Shown: positions 31,375 through 37,447 of the stretch, one piece after another | How the letters are laid out: the number at the start of each line of letters is the position of its first letter | Numbering within the stretch: position 1 is the first letter of the stretch | Source: Armatimonadota bacterium | Lineage (GTDB): Bacteria > Armatimonadota > UBA5829 | DNA length: 37,447 bases | Assembly (NCBI GenBank): GCA_029907315.1 | Contig: JARYME010000022.1 | Span: forward strand, 1-37,447 | Direction: 5' to 3' | Program-made: the position numbers and the translations under genes | Notes under the pieces: generated by a model | The model's input: the letters and a program-made list of their open reading frames with translations, nothing else | The model's database searches: none | What the model was told of the DNA's origin: nothing

Positions 31375-33306
31375 GTGGTCCAACGTGTTGTGCTCTGGAG
31401 CGTGCTTGGGTTAGGTCTGATCGCGTCGCTGCTCACTGGTCTTGAGCGCGCCCGCGTCGAACATCTGAACCGAACCGTCGAGCTCGTAGCTGACTATTCC
31501 GAGGCGGCTCAGCTGGCAGCAGGATCCGGCAAGTCCGTTAAAGAAGTGCTGAAAGCGCTCAAGTCAGCAGGCATCACAAGTGTAGCCATCTCCGAACCCA
31601 CGATCGGTGATCTGATGGCTCAAGGACGTGCGGCGATCCGCTACCCCCAGGATACCGACGAGAAGACTTTGCTGGTCGTCGATAGAATGCTAGCTTCGCA
31701 GCTGACAGCTCAGCTGCGAAGGCTCTTGGGAGACAGCAAGGTTTTGGCACCTCCTCTCGTAAGAAGGCCTTTCTCGGGCGATTACGCCCTCATCACAATC
31801 TCACAGCGCCTGCCTGCCGAATACGTTCAGCTGTTGCCTGCAGGTATCCCCGAGCAGCCTATTCAGGAAGCTACTTCAGCTGGGCTTTCAGTCGTTGCAA
31901 GATTGACCAACTATCCAGGCGCCACACCCGCATCCATCCGCCGCATCCTTGAAGACGTGCACGCACGCGGAATGCCCAAGATCGTGTTTCAAGGCGACCA
32001 GGTGCTCGGTTTCAAAGGCGCGGTCAAAAACACAGCAAGGTCCATCAGGCGACTCGGTCTTGTTCTTGGAAGGATCGAATTCGCAAAACAGAAAGGGGAG
32101 CTCGAGCTGGCAAAGCATGCCGAGGGCAACGTTATACCAGTCCACAGTATCACTCAAAATGAAATGCCTACTCTTTCTCAGCCGGACATTGTTGAACGCT
32201 ATAGGAAAGCAGTTCGAGAACGCGGCGTAAGACTTTGTTATGTACGCATGTACGAGACAGCCTCGCACAGTATCGTTGACGAAAACTGTGATTACGTCCG
32301 TCGCATAGCTAAAGCGATAGAAAAAGATGGTTACGTTCTGGGGAAGTCCAACCCTATTCCTAACGTGAAATTACACACTTGGCAGATGATGCTTGCGGGA
32401 GCAGGAATCGCCGCCGGCGTACTACTTGCGGTGACAACGCTTGTTGATCTTTCAGCAAGCTCGTGCCTAGCCTGGCTTGTGCTTGGAATCGCGGTGTGTT
32501 CACTGCTTGCTTGGAGCGGTGACTTCGGCAGGAAGATAGCGGCGCTGATAGGAGCTTTGACGTTTCCCACTCTGGGTGCGATACTCGCTTCAAGGGGAAC
32601 GACACATTTAGGCAAGCACTCTTTAAACATCGTGGCAATTACTGCAGCCAGAGTATTGGCTGCAGCCCTGGTTAGTATCGCCGGAGGTCTGCTGGCAGTT
32701 GGACTGCTGAGCTCGCGAACGTTCATGCTTCGCATCGATCAGTTCGCGGGTATCAAAGCGGCACACGTGATTCCTATACTCTGTGTTGCAGCCTGTTTTG
32801 CCGGAGGAATTGCATGGCAAAGCGACACATGGACCAACCAAAAGAAGAAACTGGTTGAGTCTTACCGCAATCTGTTGTGCAGCCCAGTTATGATTTGGCA
32901 AGCAATTGGCATTGTATTTCTTCTCGTGGTCATAGGTCTTATGGTAGCGAGATCCGGAAACGAAGCGGGCGTAGGGGTGTCAACATTCGAGCTGAAGTTC
33001 AGAGCACTGCTTGACCGGATACTTCTCGTCAGGCCGAGAACCAAGGAATTCCTTGTAGGATACCCCGCTTTGATCGCTGGTGTCGTTTGTGCTTTGCACG
33101 GTCGAAAACGTTCTGCCGCTGTTCTTATCACTGTTGGCTGCACAGCTCTTGTGTCGGTGGTTAATACTTTCTGCCACATACATACTCCTCTTGCAGTCAG
33201 TGCGGTGCGTACTGTGAACGGGCTAATCGTCGGCGGCATCGTTGGAACGGTGGTGTGGTATGTTCTTGGAAAACTGCTCATGGCTTTGGAGCCGCCAGAC
33301 GAGTGA
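31375..33306 (+). CDS. DUF5693 family integral membrane protein
   Basis: A 643-residue membrane protein of a widespread family of unknown function (DUF5693). There is one N-terminal membrane helix (5-25), then a soluble, probably external domain of about 320 residues with a TIM-barrel-like flavour (KSVKEVLKALKSAGITSVAISE, then a later VIPVHSI). The C-terminal half holds eight or more hydrophobic segments from residue 340 on. RPRTKEFLVGYPAL is the family's most recognisable stretch (about 555-570). In several phyla such genes adjoin csaB-type polysaccharide pyruvyltransferases, hinting at envelope polysaccharide work, but no such neighbour is visible here. The start is GTG at 31375, with GGAGG six bases upstream overlapping the rhomboid stop. 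Confidence 0.82.
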   Translation: MVQRVVLWSVLGLGLIASLLTGLERARVEHLNRTVELVADYSEAAQLAAGSGKSVKEVLKALKSAGITSVAISEPTIGDLMAQGRAAIRYPQDTDEKTLLVVDRMLASQLTAQLRRLLGDSKVLAPPLVRRPFSGDYALITISQRLPAEYVQLLPAGIPEQPIQEATSAGLSVVARLTNYPGATPASIRRILEDVHARGMPKIVFQGDQVLGFKGAVKNTARSIRRLGLVLGRIEFAKQKGELELAKHAEGNVIPVHSITQNEMPTLSQPDIVERYRKAVRERGVRLCYVRMYETASHSIVDENCDYVRRIAKAIEKDGYVLGKSNPIPNVKLHTWQMMLAGAGIAAGVLLAVTTLVDLSASSCLAWLVLGIAVCSLLAWSGDFGRKIAALIGALTFPTLGAILASRGTTHLGKHSLNIVAITAARVLAAALVSIAGGLLAVGLLSSRTFMLRIDQFAGIKAAHVIPILCVAACFAGGIAWQSDTWTNQKKKLVESYRNLLCSPVMIWQAIGIVFLLVVIGLMVARSGNEAGVGVSTFELKFRALLDRILLVRPRTKEFLVGYPALIAGVVCALHGRKRSAAVLITVGCTALVSVVNTFCHIHTPLAVSAVRTVNGLIVGGIVGTVVWYVLGKLLMALEPPDE

Positions 33307-33351
33307 ACACTGGGAGTAAACCAAGACCTCGACAACGGTTCGAAACTAGTC

Positions 33352-34482
33352 CTAAAGAGCCGCGCGTCTAGTCTCGGCGATCCAGAAGTCGATGACTTCC
33401 GGATCCGTAGAATCGCAAATTGGGCTCCCGTTGGACATAACGAATCTCTGAGGACCTGCGGCGTACACCTGGCGTTTAATCTCGTCCGCGATCTTCTGTC
33501 GATCCCCTCTGAGCAACAGATAGGAATCAAAATTGCCGAAGAGGCATATGTCGGGACCGAGAACACGCCGCACGTCAGCGATATCGATTTCGACACCCTT
33601 GATTCGTTCTTCCGGAAGCAGTGCATCGTATCCAAGACGAGACATGGTATCTAAAAAAGGCAGTATGTTGCCGGTGTTGTAGATAATCGACTTCAGTCCG
33701 ACTTTGTGGAGTTCATCCGAAGCCATCTTGTGAAAAGGTGCCACATAGTCGCGATAAGCTTGCGGCGAAATGATATCGGCAGAAGCCCAGCTGTCGCACA
33801 TCAAGCCGGCGTCAAAACCGTCGGCAGCCAAGCGCTCACATTGTTCCGGAACAACAGCCATTGTTTGCTCCATAATGTAGGTGCACAAGCGAGGGTTTTC
33901 ATGCAGCAGCACCAAAGTCGGTTCAAAGCCCAGTGTATAGGCAAGATCTGCAAAGACGCAGTGCACACCACCAACTAAGAACTTATCGGGGAACTGTTCA
34001 CGGAATTTGCGGTTCGGCACGCGTCTTGTCTGCTTTTCAAAGAGATGGCGATGAGTCTGCCGCAGCCACTCATCAGCTTCCTCCTTGGAACGCGGCGGTT
34101 CCGTGTGACTCCCTTGGTTACTGATCCGCGCCTCACCCATCCGCCTTTTAGGAAGAAGCCAATGGCCTTCTTTGTGAAAAACGAACTCCTCGCCGCTACT
34201 CTCATCCACGAAGTACACGTGGAAACCGTCCTCGCGCACGTACTTTTTGCCAGCCAAAGCTTGAGAGGAAGAGTGAGTTAGAAAAACCCAGTCTACGTCG
34301 TGGCGCTCCGCCACTGCGCGCACTACAGCCATCGTCATATCGCCCGGACCGTGTAGCACTTCCCAAAGGGGCAAACCGGTGAGCTTCCATACGTATTCTG
34401 CGCCCCAAAACAGAGGAGCAACCGGGATAAAGTCGGTTTCCCGTCCCTCGAGTACTGCGTGGATGCGTTCGCGCGACGTCAT
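33352..34482 (-). CDS. Uroporphyrinogen decarboxylase-like (URO-D) family protein
   Basis: A 376-residue TIM-barrel protein of the URO-D superfamily, which includes HemE and corrinoid methyltransferases such as MtaA/CmuA. It begins TSRERIHAVLEGRETDFIPVAP, the common N-terminal motif of the methyltransferase-like branch, and later has FLVGGVHCVFADLAYTLGFE, MCDSWASADIISPQAYRDY and IYNTGNILPFLDTM. The HemE N-terminal arginine motif is not seen, so a haem role is unlikely. This branch is abundant in Planctomycetes, Armatimonadota and Firmicutes and mostly uncharacterised. A strong ribosome-binding site (AAGGAG, six bases before ATG) and a TATAAT 27 bp upstream suggest its own promoter. It lies 121 bp downstream of uvrB, same strand. 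Confidence 0.88.
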   Translation of the reverse strand: MTSRERIHAVLEGRETDFIPVAPLFWGAEYVWKLTGLPLWEVLHGPGDMTMAVVRAVAERHDVDWVFLTHSSSQALAGKKYVREDGFHVYFVDESSGEEFVFHKEGHWLLPKRRMGEARISNQGSHTEPPRSKEEADEWLRQTHRHLFEKQTRRVPNRKFREQFPDKFLVGGVHCVFADLAYTLGFEPTLVLLHENPRLCTYIMEQTMAVVPEQCERLAADGFDAGLMCDSWASADIISPQAYRDYVAPFHKMASDELHKVGLKSIIYNTGNILPFLDTMSRLGYDALLPEERIKGVEIDIADVRRVLGPDICLFGNFDSYLLLRGDRQKIADEIKRQVYAAGPQRFVMSNGSPICDSTDPEVIDFWIAETRRAAL

Positions 34483-34508
34483 AAGGTACTCCTTACTCGA
34501 GCCGTCTG

Positions 34509-34514
34509 ATTATA
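34509..34514 (-). promoter_or_regulatory. Possible -10 of the URO-D-like gene
   Basis: Minus strand: a perfect TATAAT, 26 bp before the start codon, in the uvrB/URO-D spacer. No recognisable -35 lies at 16-18 bp, so an activator or none may be needed. Confidence 0.4.
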
Positions 34515-34603
34515 CCTTCTGGACACACAATGAGTTAGGAACTTACCGCGCAGCGGATGTCGAGATTCTCAAGACAACCAACGGCTTGCCAGTGGAATTG
34601 CGG

Positions 34604-36592
34604 TTATAGATGCTTGACATCAGGCAGCAGCTTTTTGAGCGAGGCGATCTCGTCGCGCAGCTCAGCAGCCCGTTCGAAATCCAAGGCTTTGGCAGCTTTT
34701 TTCATTTCGCGTTCCAGCCGGGATATGTGCTCAAGTAACTCGTCCAAGGAGAGCGGATCGGCTGATCCGAGGCGCAGACTTTCTTGCTTATCTGTAGAAG
34801 CAGTAGGAACCAACGATTCTCTGATACCCTTGCGTACAGTCTGCGGAGTTATCCCGTGCTTCTCGTTATATTCCAGCTGAATCCGACGCCGCCGGTTAGT
34901 CTCTTCAATTGCCCGACGCATTGAATCGGTCACATTGTCCGCGTACATGATCACCTTTCCGGACACATTGCGAGCAGCTCTACCCATAGTCTGGATGAGC
35001 GACGTCTCCGAACGCAGAAAACCTTCCTTGTCCGCATCGAGAATGGCTACCAGCGACACCTCAGGTAAGTCCAGGCCTTCCCTGAGCAAGTTGATACCAA
35101 CGATCACATCGTGAACGCCCAACCGAAGATCCCGAAGAATCTCGCTGCGTTCAAGTGTATTGATCTCACTGTGCAAGTAGTGAACCTTCAACCCCAAGTC
35201 GAGAAGATATTCGCTGAGGTCTTCCGCCATTTTCTTTGTCAGAGTGGTTACCAACACTCGCTCGCCGCGCTCTGCGCGCTTTCTGATTTCCGCAATCAGG
35301 TCGTCTATCTGGCCCTGAGTAGGCCGCACTTCGACCTCAGGATCAACCAGACCGGTAGGTCGAATAAGCTGCTCGACGACCTGCTCGCTGTGTTCAAGTT
35401 CCCAAGGTCCAGGCGTAGCCGATACAAAGATGGCTTGGTTGATGAGTCGTTCAAACTCTTCGAATTTTAGCGGACGGTTGTCGAGCGCCGACGGTAGGCG
35501 GAAGCCATATTCGACGAGCGTCTCCTTGCGGGATCTATCCCCCGCGTACATACCGTGAAGCTGAGGGATAGTCTGATGGCTCTCATCTATGAAGACCAAG
35601 AAGTCCTCCGGGAAATACTCAATCAGGGTATGTGGCGGACTGCCCGGAGGTCTACCGTCAAGTATGCGCGAGTAGTTCTCTATACCATTGCAATAACCCA
35701 ACTCGCGCATCATCTCCATATCAAAGCGGGTTCTCTGCTCTATCCGCTGAGCTTCGAGATATCGACCTTGGGATTGGAAGAACCGTATTCTTTCCTCGAG
35801 TTCACGCTCAATCTCTTCTAGAGCGCGCTCCATTTTGTCGGCAGGGGTAACATAATGGCTGGCGGGGAAGATGGTAACGGAATCCATATTCGCCAGGACT
35901 TCACCAGTCAAGGGATCTATCGTTGTGATCCGCTCGACTTCATCGCCGAAAAACGAAATACGCGTGATAACTTCCTCGTCTACCGGTTGGATTTCCAATA
36001 CATCTCCGCGCACGCGGAACGTTCCCCTTCCGAGGGCAATATCGTTGCGAGTGAACTGCATGTCAATCAGACGCCGCAGCACGTCATCTCGCTCATAAAT
36101 GCCGCCTACATGAAGCCTAAGAATCGTGCGGCTGTAATCCTCCTTGGAACCTATGCCGTAGATACACGAAACACTTGCAACGACTATGACGTCGCGCCGT
36201 TCAAGCACAGCCTGAGTGGCCGAATGTCGCAACCGGTCAATCTCATCGTTTATCGAAGAGTCTTTCTCGATATAGGTATCTGTCTGCGGTATGTACGCTT
36301 CGGGAAGATAATAGTCGTAGTAACTTACGAAATACTCTACTGCATTCTCAGGGAAAAACTCTCGGAATTCCGAGCAAAGCTGCGCGGCGAGGGTTTTGTT
36401 GTGAGCAATAACAAGGGTCGGACGCTGCACCGCTTCGATGACATTTGCCATCGTAAAGGTCTTTCCAGAACCAGTAACCCCCAACAGGGTCTGGTACCGA
36501 TAGCCGGCTCGGAGACCCTCAACCAGCTTCTCGATAGCTTGCGGCTGATCACCTGTAGGCTTGTAGTCTGATTTAAGAACGAATCTTGCCAT
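34604..36592 (-). CDS. uvrB: Excinuclease ABC subunit B
   Basis: The helicase-like damage-verification subunit of nucleotide excision repair, working with UvrA and UvrC; 662 aa, normal length. It has Walker A GVTGSGKT (38-45), the beta-hairpin segment [21 protein letters not shown] (about 92-112), [12 protein letters not shown], helicase motif V/VI regions [19 protein letters not shown] and QTMGRAARN, and the C-terminal UVR coiled coil ([18 protein letters not shown]) that contacts UvrC. The start is ATG at 36592, giving [20 protein letters not shown]; the ribosome-binding site is weak (AGAG). It has its own promoter (36682-36710); I saw no LexA box of either the E. coli or Bacillus kind in the 148-bp upstream gap. 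Confidence 0.98.
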   Translation of the reverse strand: MARFVLKSDYKPTGDQPQAIEKLVEGLRAGYRYQTLLGVTGSGKTFTMANVIEAVQRPTLVIAHNKTLAAQLCSEFREFFPENAVEYFVSYYDYYLPEAYIPQTDTYIEKDSSINDEIDRLRHSATQAVLERRDVIVVASVSCIYGIGSKEDYSRTILRLHVGGIYERDDVLRRLIDMQFTRNDIALGRGTFRVRGDVLEIQPVDEEVITRISFFGDEVERITTIDPLTGEVLANMDSVTIFPASHYVTPADKMERALEEIERELEERIRFFQSQGRYLEAQRIEQRTRFDMEMMRELGYCNGIENYSRILDGRPPGSPPHTLIEYFPEDFLVFIDESHQTIPQLHGMYAGDRSRKETLVEYGFRLPSALDNRPLKFEEFERLINQAIFVSATPGPWELEHSEQVVEQLIRPTGLVDPEVEVRPTQGQIDDLIAEIRKRAERGERVLVTTLTKKMAEDLSEYLLDLGLKVHYLHSEINTLERSEILRDLRLGVHDVIVGINLLREGLDLPEVSLVAILDADKEGFLRSETSLIQTMGRAARNVSGKVIMYADNVTDSMRRAIEETNRRRRIQLEYNEKHGITPQTVRKGIRESLVPTASTDKQESLRLGSADPLSLDELLEHISRLEREMKKAAKALDFERAAELRDEIASLKKLLPDVKHL

Positions 36593-36681
36593 CTCTGTGT
36601 GCCACTGAGAGCTGACGACACAACAATCAAAACAAAACGGAGAAGTTGAAAAGCAGTGAATCCTATAAATCTGGTATAACC

Positions 36682-36710
36682 ATGATACTTGGCGCCTTTT
36701 ACCGGGTCAA
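36682..36710 (-). promoter_or_regulatory. Promoter of uvrB
   Basis: Minus strand: -35 TTGACC (36705-36710), 17-bp spacer, -10 TATCAT (36682-36687), both matching five of six consensus bases. The predicted start near 36675 gives a leader of about 83 bases. Confidence 0.7.
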
Positions 36711-36740
36711 TGGGGTTGAAATCTCAATAGAGCAAGAACG

Positions 36741-37447
36741 CTAGCTAAGAGAACTTGCTAAGTTCATTCTTTGGATAAGATCGTCCAGCAGCAAACCAGA
36801 GTCTAGGAATTGACATCCGAGCAACCATGACCACGGGCTGCGGTGCCTAGATGGGACCGACCTCAAGACTCTCGCTATCGCCGACGGCGTTCCTGAGCCA
36901 TCGAGCAGGTTTAGCGTCAGGTTCACTATCGAGCCCGGATTCAGGCATTCCTCAGCAGCAATGCACACGCCGCTGAAACCTATGTTTTCGGTTTCGCCAT
37001 ACTTCACAACTGTCGCGGTTTCTGGTGCAATGCCCTGAATCGAAACGGTGTAACACACTGGAACGTGGATAGAGAACCTTTCGTGCTGCCTTCGTTGCAC
37101 GCGACATATCAACATTGGCTTGCAAAGTATCAGCTGCACCAATGCACCTGTGAAACGACAATCCAATATACGAGACGCGAACGTGTAATATCCCCCCTGA
37201 GCAGCAAAGCCAACTCTGACATAGTTGCTCTCTATTTCTGTAAACTCGGCTTTGCATGTATTAGCCAGCGAAATTGTTACTGTCTGATCGTCTGAATCGA
37301 GAATCCTACCCTGCATTTGAACGGCACGGCCACAATTTGAGAATTCGACAGCCACGCTTCGTCCCCGGCAAAACAGAACGCTACCGTCAGAAATCTCCAA
37401 TTTCGAAGTGCGCACGTATTTATCCACGAGATTCTTGACAAGCAAGG
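36741..37447 (-). CDS. PilZ-domain protein, YcgR-like (possibly 5' partial)
   Basis: About 234 residues are visible, with an N-terminal YcgR-like flanking domain (about 1-115) and a C-terminal PilZ domain (about 117-225). The c-di-GMP-binding RxxxR is present as R119-R123 in RRQHERF. The second motif, usually [D/N]xSxxG, reads NIGFSG (154-159), with Gly in the Ser position. YcgR proteins bind c-di-GMP and brake flagellar rotation at the FliG/FliM-MotA interface; with fliM about 8 kb away that role is plausible but unproven. The frame is open to the right edge of the window (a TTG at 37445), so the true start may lie outside. The stop is 148 bp upstream of uvrB, which has its own promoter. Confidence 0.82.
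   Translation of the reverse strand, partial: LLVKNLVDKYVRTSKLEISDGSVLFCRGRSVAVEFSNCGRAVQMQGRILDSDDQTVTISLANTCKAEFTEIESNYVRVGFAAQGGYYTFASRILDCRFTGALVQLILCKPMLICRVQRRQHERFSIHVPVCYTVSIQGIAPETATVVKYGETENIGFSGVCIAAEECLNPGSIVNLTLNLLDGSGTPSAIARVLRSVPSRHRSPWSWLLGCQFLDSGLLLDDLIQRMNLASSLS

Noticed and set aside
32862-33635. 257-codon minus-strand open frame
   Set aside because: It runs across the end of the DUF5693 gene and into the URO-D-like gene in the wrong frame; composition is Ser/Arg-rich shadow type.
36593-36740. LexA/SOS box before uvrB
   Set aside because: Neither CTGT-N8-ACAG nor GAAC-N4-GTTC is present in the gap.

Overview
This is a densely coded bacterial chromosome segment of about 37.4 kb with 28 protein genes on both strands. 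I see no rRNA, tRNA, CRISPR array, insertion sequence or prophage gene. The mix of genes points to a Gram-negative-like, motile, free-living bacterium, most plausibly of the Armatimonadota or a nearby phylum. It includes a GFTLIE prepilin with a C-terminal tail like those of Planctomycetes and Armatimonadota, a PEP-CTERM surface protein, an Aquifex-type aconitase, a ferredoxin-fused EtfA, DUF5693, FliM and sigma-54. The lineage is an inference from gene content only; no marker phylogeny was possible.

Layout. (1) 1-4503, minus strand: cysE-cysS-vanW, then infC-rpmI-rplT with its own strong promoter; infC starts at a rare AUU codon. (2) 4504-5475: a phosphoribosyltransferase on the plus strand. 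(3) 5552-8449, minus strand: hsp20-lon, stop abutting start, with a clear sigma-70-type promoter. (4) 8633-10307, plus strand: rpsT, a hairpin terminator, an AAC(3)-family acetyltransferase and a TM1367-like cyclophilin-fold protein. (5) 10352-12181: a divergent prepilin / PEP-CTERM pair separated by 450 bp holding two outward promoters. (6) 12349-19381, minus strand: a tight seven-gene run of E2 acyltransferase, PHP hydrolase, sugar isomerase, two Gfo/Idh/MocA dehydrogenases, etfB and etfA. (7) 19688-24287, plus strand: GH38 alpha-mannosidase behind a leader with a 16-bp perfect hairpin, then aconitase. (8) 24284-25195, minus strand: an OGG1-like glycosylase whose stop codon shares a CTAG with that of aconitase. 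(9) 25279-30416: histidine kinase, sigma-54-type response regulator, fliM (opposite strand) and rpoN. (10) 30577-33306, plus strand: rhomboid protease and DUF5693 membrane protein. (11) 33352-37447, minus strand: a PilZ protein, uvrB and a uroporphyrinogen-decarboxylase-like protein.

How the parts may work together. Region 6 with the divergent mannosidase looks like a sugar or polyol oxidation locus with its own flavin electron carrier. Region 9 looks like a kinase-regulator-sigma-54 module beside a flagellar switch gene, with a PilZ/YcgR-like protein about 6 kb away. In region 9 the regulator has GAFTHA instead of GAFTGA, and RpoN carries a four-cysteine zinc-knuckle-like segment straight after a divergent region I. 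These changes fall on two parts of the same activator-sigma contact, which makes this the best candidate here for undescribed biology. I did not find an obvious new defence or mobile system, and the functional links above are hypotheses.
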